This document shows, piece by piece, positions 1-9,064 of a stretch of DNA of 64,000 bases (within the stretch, counting starts at the first letter, position 1; every line of letters starts with the position of its first letter). The stretch comes from JACMNW01 sp963708425. GTDB taxonomy: Bacteria > Pseudomonadota > Alphaproteobacteria > Rhodobacterales > Rhodobacteraceae. Below the pieces are notes generated by a model. It ran no database searches and was not told the origin of the DNA. It saw only the letters and a program-made list of their open reading frames with translations. The position numbers and the translations under genes were made by a program. The stretch lies in NCBI GenBank assembly GCA_963708425.1, contig OY970206.1, positions 2,914,001-2,978,000 on the forward strand, in the 5' to 3' direction.

Positions 1-1
1 T

Positions 2-94
2 AAAGCGGATGGCGAAGCCAACACCGCACCGGCGGACGCCGACCGAACCTGGATCGACGCAACACTCAAAAGGCTGAACTGCGACGGGCTTTGA
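2..94 (+). CDS. 3' end of an upstream gene, product unknown
   Basis: An open frame enters from the left edge and stops at TGA 92-94, giving 30 residues ending in LNCDGL. Codon usage looks coding, and the frame is closed 45 bases before the next gene. The fragment is too short to assign a family. It lies on the same strand as the transport operon that follows, but a GGGAGG site directly before the next ATG suggests that gene has its own translation start. Confidence 0.4.
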   Translation, partial: KADGEANTAPADADRTWIDATLKRLNCDGL

Positions 95-139
95 ATACTG
101 CCGCGTGACGGACAGAAACATGATCTCTGGGAGGGGAAA

Positions 140-1756
140 ATGACGAACACATTGATAGCTTTGGAACAATCGCGGAGGGTTTTCCTGCACAATCTGGCGA
201 TTTTTGGCGTGGGCTCCAGCGGGATGCTGGCCTTTCCCGGCATGAGCCTTGCGCAGGCTACGCCCAAAGCGGGTGGGGTGCTTACGTTTTGCACTTCAGG
301 CGATCCGCCGAACTTTGACCCGTTCTCGAACAATTCGTCCTTTGTGCTGCATGTTGTCGGGGCCTGTTACAACAGCCTGCTGATGATGGACCCGGACGAT
401 CCGACCAAGATCACCGGCGATCTGGTGACGGATTGGACCCAATCCGAGGATGGGCTAACCTACACGTTCAAGCTTGTTCAGAACGCTAAATTCCATGATG
501 GCGTACCGCTGACTGCAGCCGATGTGAAGCACACTTTTGACATCGTGCGTGCGCCACCCGAAGGTGTGGTCAGTTCGCGCAAGGCTCTGTTGTCGGCTAT
601 TTCGAGCATTGATGTGGTGGATGACTACACTGTCAGTTTCGTGCTGTCGCGGCCCAGCCCGGGCCTGATTGCCAGCCTTGCCACCGGATGGTTCGTTGTG
701 GCCCCCAAACATATTCTGGAGGTTAAAGGTACGATGGCCGCCGATGTGATCGGGTCTGGCCCGTTCAAGTTCAAGGAATTCATCCCCGGCACCAGTTATG
801 AGATGGAGCGGAACGCCGACTATCACATTCCGGAGCGCCCGTTCCTTGACGGTCTAAAATACTACATCGTGCCGGACGCGGGTACCCGGCTTGCCTATCT
901 GAAGACCGGTCAGATCGACCTCTATGACGGAATCAGCGGTAAAGATGCCCGCGCCGTCACCGCGGACGTGCCAGACGCGGTCAAGGTTCATTCGACCAAT
1001 TCCTATATTGGTGATCCCTTTACCATGAACGCCGCCCGCGCGCCGTTCGACAATGTCAACGTGCGCAAAGCGTTGGCCTTGGCGGTGGACCATGCCGAAG
1101 CGCTGCGCGTATTGATGCAGGGCGACGGTGTCGTCGGTGGTCATCTGGTCCCCGGAGCCTGGGGGATGGGCGCCGAGGAGTTGGCCAAGATGCCGGGCTA
1201 TGGCGCGGACGTTGCGGCGAACCGGGCCGAGGCGCGCAAGCTGCTTGCAGAAGCCGGGTTCCCTGATGGGTTTGAGACAACTCTGACGGCGCGCAAGGCC
1301 GCTGGCACGCATGAAGACCGCGCGTTGTTTCTGGCCGACCAGTTTGCCAAAATTGGTGTGAAAGCCACCCTGAACGTGCAGGAATTTGCGGTTTACTTCG
1401 AGACGATGAACGCCCGGCAGTTTGACATTGCCACCAATGTTGTCTCGGCCCTGACCGACGATCCCGATTTCCTGATCGGGCCGTTCCACACCACCGATGG
1501 CGCGTTGAACTATAGTGGTGTTTCTGTGCCGGAAGTCGACGATCTGTTCCTGCAGCAAACGCAGGAAACCGATCCGGCCCGGAGGCTGGAATTGGCACGG
1601 GCCTTGGAATTGGCTAGCATGAATGCCTTTGGCACCGTGGTGCTGTATTTCAAAGGCAAGTTCGTGGTCACCTCGGCCCGTGTGCAAGGCTATGTCATGC
1701 ACCCGGAGCCAGACAACAACCGGCGCTACCAGAACGTCTGGCTGGCCGACGCATAA
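140..1756 (+). CDS. ABC transporter substrate-binding protein (family 5, Tat-exported)
   Basis: Periplasmic solute-binding protein of the peptide/opine/nickel (SBP_bac_5) family, 538 residues, the usual length. The N terminus carries a twin-arginine motif (SRRVFLHN, about residues 11-18), a hydrophobic stretch and a likely AQA cleavage site. The family signature follows: FDPFSNNSS, the NAKFHDGVPLTAADVKHTF block near residue 115, and GSGPFKFKEF. A GGGAGG site lies just before the ATG. It heads an operon with two permeases and two ATPases of the Dpp/Opp type. Since lower aromatic-pathway enzymes follow, the ligand may be an aromatic acid or ring-cleavage product rather than a peptide; that is inference from context. 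Confidence 0.9.
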   Translation: MTNTLIALEQSRRVFLHNLAIFGVGSSGMLAFPGMSLAQATPKAGGVLTFCTSGDPPNFDPFSNNSSFVLHVVGACYNSLLMMDPDDPTKITGDLVTDWTQSEDGLTYTFKLVQNAKFHDGVPLTAADVKHTFDIVRAPPEGVVSSRKALLSAISSIDVVDDYTVSFVLSRPSPGLIASLATGWFVVAPKHILEVKGTMAADVIGSGPFKFKEFIPGTSYEMERNADYHIPERPFLDGLKYYIVPDAGTRLAYLKTGQIDLYDGISGKDARAVTADVPDAVKVHSTNSYIGDPFTMNAARAPFDNVNVRKALALAVDHAEALRVLMQGDGVVGGHLVPGAWGMGAEELAKMPGYGADVAANRAEARKLLAEAGFPDGFETTLTARKAAGTHEDRALFLADQFAKIGVKATLNVQEFAVYFETMNARQFDIATNVVSALTDDPDFLIGPFHTTDGALNYSGVSVPEVDDLFLQQTQETDPARRLELARALELASMNAFGTVVLYFKGKFVVTSARVQGYVMHPEPDNNRRYQNVWLADA

Positions 1757-1763
1757 ATCATCT

Positions 1764-1787
1764 GCGGCCTGCCGTGGGGCAGGCCGC
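1764..1787 (+). terminator. Intercistronic hairpin after the first binding-protein gene
   Basis: Perfect 10-bp inverted repeat GCGGCCTGCC/GGCAGGCCGC with a GTGG loop, starting 8 bases after the stop codon. There is no T-run, so it probably acts as an mRNA-stabilising or attenuating structure that keeps binding-protein transcript in excess over the permease part. A similar hairpin follows the second binding-protein gene at 15462-15484. Confidence 0.6.
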
Positions 1788-1805
1788 CTTAGGCCGGAGG
1801 TTGCC

Positions 1806-2186
1806 TTGACCACTCCCAACGGGTTGGACCATATAGATATTGTCGTGGACGACGTGGTCCAGATGCGGGCGTTTTTCGTCTCGGTGGGCTTTGTGGCGAT
1901 CCGCGAGACGGATCATGGCGGCGGGGCAGTCGAATTGCGTTTTCCGGGGGTGGGCGATCAGCCCATTCTGGAGCTGACGCCGCGCATTGGAGCGGATGGT
2001 ACCGTCAAACCGCTGGGCCTTCGCCACATGGCCCTGCGGGTAAAGGATATCGAGGCGACGCTGGCCGATCTGGGCGCGCGGGGCCTGCATGCCGCCAAAC
2101 CTCCGCGCATTGTGCCGGAAACGGGGCGCAGGCTTGCGAACATCATCGACCCTGCGGGGAACGCCCTGCAGTTTGTCGAAGGCTGA
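1806..2186 (+). CDS. VOC (glyoxalase/bleomycin-resistance fold) family protein
   Basis: A 126-residue vicinal-oxygen-chelate protein. The best start is TTG at 1806, five bases after GGCCGGAGG; the open frame continues upstream but there it overlaps the previous gene. Family features are LDHIDIVVDDV at the N terminus (metal His), PILELTP (metal Glu), LRHMALRVKDI (second His) and the terminal DPAGNALQFVE, giving the two paired beta-alpha-beta-beta-beta modules. Members are metal-dependent isomerases, lyases or dioxygenases; which reaction this one performs cannot be read from sequence. Its place between a binding protein and permease genes suggests it acts on the imported compound. Confidence 0.75.
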   Translation: MTTPNGLDHIDIVVDDVVQMRAFFVSVGFVAIRETDHGGGAVELRFPGVGDQPILELTPRIGADGTVKPLGLRHMALRVKDIEATLADLGARGLHAAKPPRIVPETGRRLANIIDPAGNALQFVEG

Positions 2187-2209
2187 CACGGCATATACGG
2201 GAGGGACTA

Positions 2210-3175
2210 TTGGGCACCTACATCATCCGCAGACTGTTTGGCATGATTCCGATCCTGATTGGTATTTCGATCATCGTTTTTCTGATCATGCGTCTGCTGC
2301 CCGGTGACGTCGCGGCAATGATCCTGATGGGCGGCGGCGAAGATTCCACATCCGGTGCCAGTGCCGAGGCAGTAGCGGAACTGCGCGAGCAATTGGGCCT
2401 GAACGCACCCCTATGGAAACAATACACCGACTGGATGTGGGGCATCGTGCGGCTGGACGCGGGCAATTCCCTTTGGACGGATCGCCCGGTGTTCGAAGAA
2501 ATCGCCAGCCGCCTGCCGCTGACGCTGGAACTGGCCGTAATGGGGCTGAGCCTGTCACTGCTGATTGCCATCCCGGTGGGGGTAATCTCGGCGCTGAAGC
2601 AGAACTCGTGGGTCGACTATCTGTTTCGGTCGATCAGCATCGCCGGACTGGCGCTGCCCAGCTTCTGGCTGGCGACCATGCTGATCCTTGGCCTGACCGT
2701 CTGGTTCAACTGGACGCCGCCCTTGGGCTATGTCGGGTTTACCCAAGATCCGGTGAAGAACATGCAGCAACTGTTCCTGCCGGCACTGGTCATCGGCTAT
2801 TCCAACGCGGCTGTGATTGCCCGGATGACCCGGTCCGCGATGCTGGAGGTGCTGCGTGAGGATTACGTGCGTACCGCTTGGGCCAAGGGGTTGAACCTGC
2901 GTTCGATCTTGTCCGTTCACGCGCTGCGCAATGCAATGCTGCCGATCCTGACACTGGCCGCAATCGAGTTGGGCAACCTGCTCAGTGGCACCGTGGTGAT
3001 GGAGACGATCTTCACCCTTCCCGGAATCGGGCGCTATCTGATCGACGCGATTTTCCACCGCGATTATCCCGTGGTGCAGACGATCATCCTGCTTATGGGC
3101 GTCATGATCGTCACGCTGAACCTGCTGGTAGATATCCTTTATGGCGTGCTCGATCCGCGCATCCGGTATTCGTGA
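2210..3175 (+). CDS. ABC transporter permease, DppB/OppB type
   Basis: A 321-residue inner-membrane permease of the dipeptide/oligopeptide class. The N terminus GTYIIRRLFGMIPILIGISII is the typical DppB first helix, and about six membrane segments are apparent. The EAA loop that docks the ATPase is visible as MLEVLREDYVRTAWAKGLN near residues 207-227. The start is TTG at 2210 behind GGGAGG. It pairs with the DppC-type protein that follows 10 bases later. It is expected to form the channel for substrates captured by the two binding proteins of this locus. Confidence 0.92.
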   Translation: MGTYIIRRLFGMIPILIGISIIVFLIMRLLPGDVAAMILMGGGEDSTSGASAEAVAELREQLGLNAPLWKQYTDWMWGIVRLDAGNSLWTDRPVFEEIASRLPLTLELAVMGLSLSLLIAIPVGVISALKQNSWVDYLFRSISIAGLALPSFWLATMLILGLTVWFNWTPPLGYVGFTQDPVKNMQQLFLPALVIGYSNAAVIARMTRSAMLEVLREDYVRTAWAKGLNLRSILSVHALRNAMLPILTLAAIELGNLLSGTVVMETIFTLPGIGRYLIDAIFHRDYPVVQTIILLMGVMIVTLNLLVDILYGVLDPRIRYS

Positions 3176-3185
3176 GGGGATGGCC

Positions 3186-4070
3186 ATGACCACGCTCGAC
3201 GCATCTACACCCGCCGCCCGGCAAGGCCATTTGCGCAAAGCGCTGCGCTTTGCCCGCCGCAACCCTATGGGCGCGCTTGGCATTGGCATCATCGTGGTTT
3301 TCATCGTGATTGCCGCTTTGGCCCCATGGCTGGCCACGCATGACCCTTACCTGATGGATTCAAGCGTTATCCTTGCCCCGCCCAGTGCCGCAAACTGGAT
3401 GGGCACCGATGAGTTCGGCCGCGACGTAATGAGCCGGATCATCTGGGGCTCGCGGATCTCGCTTTATGTCGGGCTGATCGCGGTGGGCCTTGGCACCACG
3501 ACGGGGGCGATCATCGGCATGGCCTCGGCCTATTTCGGCGGCAAGCTGGATTATGTGGTCCAGCGGTTCATGGACATGCTGATGGCATTCCCCATGCTGG
3601 TGCTGGCGCTGGCGATGGTGGCGGCGCTGGGGGCGAGCATCCAGAACGTGATCCTTGCGTTGGCCGTTGTCATCATGCCGAACGCGGCACGGGTGATCCG
3701 GTCATCGGTGCTGTCGATCAAAGAAAAACCATTCATCGAGGCGGCCAAGAACCTTGGTTATTCGCACGCCCGCATCCTGTTCGTGCATATCCTGCCGAAC
3801 TGTCTCGCGCCCTACATCATCCTTGCCACGGCGGGCCTTGGTGGGGCGATCCTGTCTGAAGCCTCGCTGTCGTTCCTTGGCCTTGGCACCGTGCCGCCAG
3901 AGCCGTCCTGGGGTGCAATGCTGTCGGGCAAGACCCAGCGCTATATGACAGAAGCGCCGTGGCTGGCCATCTTTCCCGGCCTTGCGATCACCTTTGTTGT
4001 GTTCGGGTTCAACTTCCTTGGCGATGCGCTGCGCGACATCCTCGACCCCCGGCTGAGGTTGCGCAAATGA
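3186..4070 (+). CDS. ABC transporter permease, DppC/OppC type
   Basis: A 294-residue permease partner. Two in-frame ATGs lie at 3180 and 3186; the second has GAGGGG at ideal distance and gives MTTLDAS. The first transmembrane helix follows a RRNPMGALG cytoplasmic segment typical of DppC, and the periplasmic LGTDEFGRDVMSR motif (here MGTDEFGRDVMSR) near residue 75 is the family hallmark. The EAA loop FIEAAKNLGYSHARILFVHILPN is shown near residue 180. It ends 24 bases before an MFS gene inserted between the permeases and ATPases of this transporter. Confidence 0.92.
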   Translation: MTTLDASTPAARQGHLRKALRFARRNPMGALGIGIIVVFIVIAALAPWLATHDPYLMDSSVILAPPSAANWMGTDEFGRDVMSRIIWGSRISLYVGLIAVGLGTTTGAIIGMASAYFGGKLDYVVQRFMDMLMAFPMLVLALAMVAALGASIQNVILALAVVIMPNAARVIRSSVLSIKEKPFIEAAKNLGYSHARILFVHILPNCLAPYIILATAGLGGAILSEASLSFLGLGTVPPEPSWGAMLSGKTQRYMTEAPWLAIFPGLAITFVVFGFNFLGDALRDILDPRLRLRK

Positions 4071-4094
4071 CCGCGATATATCATTGGGACGATC

Positions 4095-5327
4095 ATGACC
4101 GACGCACCAAAGCCCGGCTTTCGCAATATTACCGCCGTGCTGCGGCACCGGAACTATCGCCTCCTGTGGACAGGCACGCTGGTATCCAATTCCGGCGACT
4201 GGATGGATCAGGTCGCGCTCAACTGGCTGGTATTGGAGACAACGGGATCGGCGTTTTATCTGGGGCTGGTGAACCTATTTCGGGCGGTGCCGATCTTGGC
4301 GTTTACACTAATCGGCGGGGTCGCAGCGGATCGGTTCGAGCGGCGGCGGCTGATGATGGCCTCTCAGGCCTTTGGCATGGTGCTGGCGGTGACGCTGGCT
4401 ATACTGGTAGCGCTTGGCCAAACGCAGATATGGATCATCCTTGCCATCGCGGCAGGGCGCGGGGCGATGGTTGCGTTCAACCAGCCCGCCCGGCATTCGC
4501 TGGTGTCCGAAGTGGTGCCGAAGCACATTCTGCCATCGGCCATTGCGCTCAACTCGTTGACGTTCAACCTGACAAAGATCATCGGCCCACTGCTGGCGGG
4601 GATCATCATCGCCACATGGGGAACGGCGGCTTGCTTTGCGGTCAACGCTCTCAGCTTCATCGTTGTGCTGTGGATGCTCGCACTGATGCAGTTTCCGCCG
4701 CGTCCCGAGCGCGAACGCGGCGAGTTGGTGTTGCAATCGCTCATGGTGGGCTTTGTCTATCTGCGCACCAACGAGTTGGTCATGGTGCTGGTGCTCGTGG
4801 CCTTTATCCCGGTGTTTTTTGGCGGTCCCTATCTGCAACTCTTGGCGCTGTTTGCAGTCGAGGTGTTCAGAGTGGGTCCGGATGGTCTGGGCCTTTTGAC
4901 CGCCTGCGCCGCCTTTGGCGCGATGGGTGGGGCGCTGGTGCTGGCGACCGTGCCTGCGGCGACGCGCAGCGGGCTGGTGATGCTGCTGATCATGTTGGCT
5001 TACGGCGTCTCGGTCTGCCTGTTCGCAATGACAGGCGATTTTGTATGGGCGGCAGGGTTATTGATGTTCGTGGGTGCCGGGCAGATTGCCTGCAACGCCA
5101 CCAACAATATTCTGCTGCAGACCATCGTGCCGGACGCCGTGCGTGGTCGAGTGCTGAGCGTTCTGCTTTTGAACAAAGGGCTGGTCCAGCTGGGCACTGC
5201 CACAGTGGCCATGCTGGCCGCGTTTGTCGGGGTGCAATGGGCGATGCTGCTGTCAGGCGGCGTGGTCGTCGTGTCGGCCTGCGTGGTGCTGGTCCTAGTT
5301 CCTGGACTGCGGCACCTGCGCACCTGA
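4095..5327 (+). CDS. MFS transporter (EntS-like, 12 helices)
   Basis: A 410-residue major facilitator superfamily protein of the EntS/MFS_3 type. It starts in the characteristic FRNITAVLRHRNYRLLWTGTLVSNSGDWMDQVALNWLV and carries the A-like motif GGVAADRFERRR near residue 75. About twelve hydrophobic segments are visible. Relatives are exporters of siderophores, drugs or metabolites. It sits inside the ABC transporter operon, between dppC-like and dppD-like genes. It could export a by-product of the catabolised compound or give a second uptake route; its substrate cannot be predicted. Confidence 0.85.
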   Translation: MTDAPKPGFRNITAVLRHRNYRLLWTGTLVSNSGDWMDQVALNWLVLETTGSAFYLGLVNLFRAVPILAFTLIGGVAADRFERRRLMMASQAFGMVLAVTLAILVALGQTQIWIILAIAAGRGAMVAFNQPARHSLVSEVVPKHILPSAIALNSLTFNLTKIIGPLLAGIIIATWGTAACFAVNALSFIVVLWMLALMQFPPRPERERGELVLQSLMVGFVYLRTNELVMVLVLVAFIPVFFGGPYLQLLALFAVEVFRVGPDGLGLLTACAAFGAMGGALVLATVPAATRSGLVMLLIMLAYGVSVCLFAMTGDFVWAAGLLMFVGAGQIACNATNNILLQTIVPDAVRGRVLSVLLLNKGLVQLGTATVAMLAAFVGVQWAMLLSGGVVVVSACVVLVLVPGLRHLRT

Positions 5328-5355
5328 AATTTCCCCTCACCCCGAGGAGCCTGCG

Positions 5356-6405
5356 ATGACCGAACTCCTGAAAGTGTCCAACCTGACCACGGTGTTTAAG
5401 ATCGAGGACGGCATTTTGCGCGCTGTCGATGACGTGAGTTTCACGCTGAACGAAGGCGAGACGCTGGGCATCGTCGGCGAAAGCGGGTCGGGAAAATCGG
5501 TGACGTCACTGTCGATCATGCGGCTTGTCCCCGCACCGGGGGGCGAGATTACTGGCGGGGCCATCGAATTCCAAGGTCAGGATTTGCTGAAACTGGATGA
5601 TCGAAAAATGCGTGCGCTGCGTGGCAACCGGATTGCGATGATCTTTCAAGACCCGATGACCTCGCTGAACCCCGTGCTGACTGTGGGTCGGCAGTTGACC
5701 GAGGCGATCAGCCTGCATTTGAAACTGGACAAGGCGGGCGCGCAAAAACGCGCTGTCGAACTGCTGGCGCGTGTCGGCATTCCCAGCCCCGAAAGCCGCC
5801 TGAAACAGTATCCGCACGAGTTTTCCGGCGGCATGCGCCAGCGCGTAATGATCGCAATGGCCCTTTCCTGCAACCCCGCCCTGTTGATCGCGGATGAACC
5901 GACGACGGCACTGGATGTGACCATTCAGGCGCAGATCCTTGAGGTGATCAACGGGTTGAAGCGCGAACTCGGCATGTCGGTGATCATGATTACCCATGAT
6001 CTTGGCGTGGTCGCCGGAATGGCTGACCGGATCGTGGTCATGTATGCAGGCCGTGTTGTCGAGGAAGGCACCACCCGCGACGTGCTGAAAAACCCGCGCA
6101 TGCCCTATACGATCGGTCTTTTGCGCTCGATCCCGCGGTTGGACGACGGCGACGACCGTCGGCTGACACCCATTCGCGGCGGTCCGCCCAATGTGGCCAA
6201 GCTGATCCGTGGCTGCCCGTTTGCCCCGCGTTGCGACTATGCGGTGGATGGCACCTGCGACACCAAAGCGCCGCCCTTGCGCGAGGTCAGCCCGCACCAC
6301 CGCGCGGCCTGCCATTTCGACATCACGCTCGACACCCCCCCTACCCGCGCGCCTGCTCTGTCGCAACAGCGCAGACGGCGCAGCCAGCCCGAGGTGACGG
6401 CATGA
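5356..6405 (+). CDS. ABC transporter ATPase, DppD/OppD type
   Basis: A 349-residue cytoplasmic ATPase. It has Walker A GESGSGKS (about residues 40-47), the Q-loop in IFQDPMTSLNP, the signature FSGGMRQRV and Walker B LLIADEPTTALDVT. The C terminus has the oligopeptide/dipeptide extension with a Cys-rich motif (RGCPFAPRCDYAVDGTC) known to bind an iron-sulphur cluster or metal in some Dpp/Opp ATPases. The stop TGA overlaps the next ATG as ATGA, so the two ATPases are translationally coupled. Confidence 0.93.
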   Translation: MTELLKVSNLTTVFKIEDGILRAVDDVSFTLNEGETLGIVGESGSGKSVTSLSIMRLVPAPGGEITGGAIEFQGQDLLKLDDRKMRALRGNRIAMIFQDPMTSLNPVLTVGRQLTEAISLHLKLDKAGAQKRAVELLARVGIPSPESRLKQYPHEFSGGMRQRVMIAMALSCNPALLIADEPTTALDVTIQAQILEVINGLKRELGMSVIMITHDLGVVAGMADRIVVMYAGRVVEEGTTRDVLKNPRMPYTIGLLRSIPRLDDGDDRRLTPIRGGPPNVAKLIRGCPFAPRCDYAVDGTCDTKAPPLREVSPHHRAACHFDITLDTPPTRAPALSQQRRRRSQPEVTA

Positions 6406-7448
6406 ATGCCCTGACCCCAACGGCGACCGATACGCTGCTGTCGGTCCGCGACCTGAAAATCCATTTTGCCGTGCGCGGCGGGCTGTTCCTGCGGGCGGGC
6501 GAACATGCGATCAAGGCAGTCGATGGGCTGAGCTTCGACGTGCGACGCGGTGAAACGCTGGGCCTTGTTGGCGAAAGCGGCTGTGGCAAGACTTCGGCGG
6601 GACGGGCGTTGTTGCGGCTGACAGAACCTACCTCGGGCGATGTAAAGTTCGAGGGCACCGATGTGGTCACCGCGACTGGCCCCGATCTGCGCAAGCTGCG
6701 CCGCAAGATGCAGATGGTGTTCCAAGATCCCTATGCCTCGCTTAACCCGCGCCAGTCAGTCGGTGATCTCATCGCTGAACCAATCCGGGTGCATAGGCTG
6801 CGGCAAGGGGCCGCCGTGCGCGCCCGCGTAGCGGAACTGATCGACCTTGTCGGCCTGCGCGCCAGCGCCATTGACGGCTATCCGCATGAGTTTTCGGGCG
6901 GCCAGCGGCAGCGAATAGGGATTGCCCGCGCGTTGGCGGTGGAGCCCAAGTTTTTGGTTTGCGATGAACCCGTGTCGGCGCTGGACGTGTCCATTCAGGC
7001 GCAGGTGATCAACCTTCTGGAGGACTTGCAGGACGAGTTGGGCCTTTCCTACCTGTTCATCGCGCATGATTTATCGGTGGTGCGCCACATCAGCCACCGC
7101 GTGGCGGTGATGTATTTGGGTAAGATCGTGGAGATCGCCACTTCGGCCAGCCTTTATGCCCAGCCTTTGCACCCCTATACCCGCGCTCTGATGTCGGCAG
7201 TGCCGATCCCCGACCCCGACCTTGAAACCCGCCGCCAGCGCATCGTGCTGACCGGCGATGTGCCAAGCCCGCTGAACCCGCCCTCGGGTTGTCGGTTTCA
7301 CACCCGCTGCCCCATCGCGATTGTGAAGTGTTCGACCGCCGAACCACTGCTGCAAAGCAATGGCACGGATCACATGGTCGCCTGCTGGCGTGCATCGGAA
7401 TCGGTGGCTGCGATGAACGCCGTTGCCTCACAGCAAAAGGTGGCCTGA
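6402..7448 (+). CDS. ABC transporter ATPase, DppF/OppF type
   Basis: A 348-residue partner ATPase. The start is ATG 6402, overlapping the previous stop. It has Walker A GESGCGKT, IVFQDPYASLNPR-type Q-loop (here MVFQDPYASLNPR), FSGGQRQRIGIARAL signature, Walker B FLVCDEPVSALDVS, and the C-terminal PPSGCRFHTRCPIA segment of the Opp_C family. Together with the DppD-like protein it would power import through the DppB/DppC-like channel. The catabolic enzymes begin four bases after its stop, so transport and degradation are likely co-transcribed. Confidence 0.93.
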   Translation: MNALTPTATDTLLSVRDLKIHFAVRGGLFLRAGEHAIKAVDGLSFDVRRGETLGLVGESGCGKTSAGRALLRLTEPTSGDVKFEGTDVVTATGPDLRKLRRKMQMVFQDPYASLNPRQSVGDLIAEPIRVHRLRQGAAVRARVAELIDLVGLRASAIDGYPHEFSGGQRQRIGIARALAVEPKFLVCDEPVSALDVSIQAQVINLLEDLQDELGLSYLFIAHDLSVVRHISHRVAVMYLGKIVEIATSASLYAQPLHPYTRALMSAVPIPDPDLETRRQRIVLTGDVPSPLNPPSGCRFHTRCPIAIVKCSTAEPLLQSNGTDHMVACWRASESVAAMNAVASQQKVA

Positions 7449-7451
7449 CCC

Positions 7452-8198
7452 ATGCGCGCGCCAGTCCGGACCAATGCGATTGCGACGGCGATCCGGTCCG
7501 GCACGCCCGCGCGCGGGTTTCACATGAACCTCGCGATTCCGATGCAGATCGAAATGCTGGGGGGGCTGGGGTTCGACTTTGTGTTTCTGGACGCCGAGCA
7601 CGGCAATTTTGACCTGACAGGCATCGAGAATTGCTGTCGCGCGGCGGATTTGTATGACCTGACCGTGGTAGCACGGGTGCTTGACTGCGAGGGCAATCTG
7701 ATCTCGCAATACCTGAACGCCGGGGTGCAGGGCATCGTGGTGCCGCATGTCGATACGCTGGGTGAGGCGCTGCTGGCGGTAGAAAGCTGCCGTTATGCGC
7801 CCGAGGGGCTGCGGCCTTCGGGCGGGGCGCGGTCGAACGGGTTCTGGCGGGGCGTGGGCGATATGTCGGCCGCGATCGCCCAGGCCAACGCCAATGTCAC
7901 CCTGTCGGTGCAAATCGAAAGCCAAGCTGGGCTGGCAGCGCTGCCCGAGATGCTTGCACTGGGCGGCATCGATTATTTCACGGTCGGCAAACAGGATCTT
8001 GCGCAAAGTATGGGCTTTGCCCGGATGGAAAGTGGCTGGCCCGACGAAGTGATGGCTGCGGCAAAGGCCGCTGCGGAGCAGGTCCATGCAGCGGGATCGA
8101 AGATGAAGGATGACGTAATGGCGCTGACCCGCGTCAACCAGATGCTGATCGCCGGGGCCAAGGCATTTCTCGCCACCAATCCGAGGGCCGCGGCTTGA
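7452..8198 (+). CDS. HpcH/HpaI aldolase/citrate lyase family protein
   Basis: A 248-residue class II pyruvate-dependent aldolase. It shows GFHMNLAIP at the N terminus (catalytic-loop region), FVFLDAEHGNFD (the conserved D-E-H-G block), VPHVDTLGEA, and ESQAGLAALPEML (metal-binding Glu) followed by FTVGKQDLAQSMG (metal Asp). Family members cleave 4-hydroxy-2-oxo acids to pyruvate and an aldehyde or oxo acid, the last step of many meta-cleavage routes. It therefore fits a terminal step here, possibly in parallel with the RraA-type aldolase at 12273. The next gene overlaps its stop (TTGA). Confidence 0.88.
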   Translation: MRAPVRTNAIATAIRSGTPARGFHMNLAIPMQIEMLGGLGFDFVFLDAEHGNFDLTGIENCCRAADLYDLTVVARVLDCEGNLISQYLNAGVQGIVVPHVDTLGEALLAVESCRYAPEGLRPSGGARSNGFWRGVGDMSAAIAQANANVTLSVQIESQAGLAALPEMLALGGIDYFTVGKQDLAQSMGFARMESGWPDEVMAAAKAAAEQVHAAGSKMKDDVMALTRVNQMLIAGAKAFLATNPRAAA

Positions 8199-9049
8199 GC
8201 AAAGATTGCAAATTTTCGGCCCAGCCGCCCCAGCGCGTCAGCTCGACGCTGGTGCTGCCACCTGGTGCCTGCGATGCCCATGGCCATATCTTTCCGACCC
8301 GCGATCTCTATCGGGCAGGGAACGAGACGATGGCGCTTGCCCCCGTTGAATTCTACCTCGATGTCCATACTCAGCTTGGCTTTTCGCGCGGGGTTCTGGT
8401 GCAGGGTGGGGCCTACAAATTCGACAATCGCGCCATGCTCGATGCGCTGGACTGCCACCCCGACACCTTGCGCGGTGTGGCGCTGCTGGCCGCCAACACC
8501 CCGGAGGCGGAACTTGCTGCCTACCAAAAGCGCAACGTTCGCGCCCTGCGCTTCACCAAAGGCGGAGCCAGCAAGATTGACGATTTCGGCACCATTGCAC
8601 CGGCGATGCACGAACTGGGCCTGCATGCTGAGATGTTCATCGGCATGGCGAATTTTATAGAACGTGCCCCGGTGCTGCTGGCATATGGGGTGTCTTTGGT
8701 GCTGGATCACTTGGCCGGGCCATTTGATGCCGGGGCAGGGGTGCAAGCCCCCGCCTTCCAACGATTGCTCGGCCTGATCGCCGACCAGGATATCTGGGTC
8801 AAACTGACCCCCGCCCGCAATTCCGCGCAATTCCCGGGCTACGCCGATGTACGCCCGTTCCACGACGCGTTGATCGCTGCCCGCCCAGACCGAATGGTCT
8901 GGGGGTCTGACTGGCCATTTCCGAATATGAGTGAGCAGACACCAGACCTTGGCCACCTTCTGACTCTGTTCGGCGACTGGGTGACGGACGAAGCCCTGCG
9001 TCAAGCCATCCTCGTCGACAATCCCGCACGCCTTTACGCCTTTCCCTAA
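8195..9049 (+). CDS. Amidohydrolase-family lactonase, LigI-like
   Basis: A 284-residue TIM-barrel amidohydrolase of the COG3618 (2-pyrone-4,6-dicarboxylate hydrolase, LigI) type. The start is TTG 8195, overlapping the preceding stop. The DAHGHIF motif (HxH, about residue 28), VLDHLAG and MVWGSDWPFPN (the catalytic Asp) are visible. LigI hydrolyses 2-pyrone-4,6-dicarboxylate to 4-oxalomesaconate without a metal. With a LigJ-like hydratase directly downstream this is the expected reaction, but a paralogue at 12851 has the same fold, so the two may take different lactones. Confidence 0.75.
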   Translation: MSKDCKFSAQPPQRVSSTLVLPPGACDAHGHIFPTRDLYRAGNETMALAPVEFYLDVHTQLGFSRGVLVQGGAYKFDNRAMLDALDCHPDTLRGVALLAANTPEAELAAYQKRNVRALRFTKGGASKIDDFGTIAPAMHELGLHAEMFIGMANFIERAPVLLAYGVSLVLDHLAGPFDAGAGVQAPAFQRLLGLIADQDIWVKLTPARNSAQFPGYADVRPFHDALIAARPDRMVWGSDWPFPNMSEQTPDLGHLLTLFGDWVTDEALRQAILVDNPARLYAFP

Positions 9050-9064
9050 CCCCTAGGTTTCACC

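Noticed and set aside
854..1819. 321-residue minus-strand frame opposite the first binding protein
   Set aside because: Shadow of the SBP gene; residues are typical antisense composition with no family motifs.
3959..5359. 466-residue frame overlapping the MFS gene on the same strand
   Set aside because: Antiphase reading of the EntS-like MFS gene, rich in Arg/Gly/Cys and without motifs; the MFS frame is clearly the real one.
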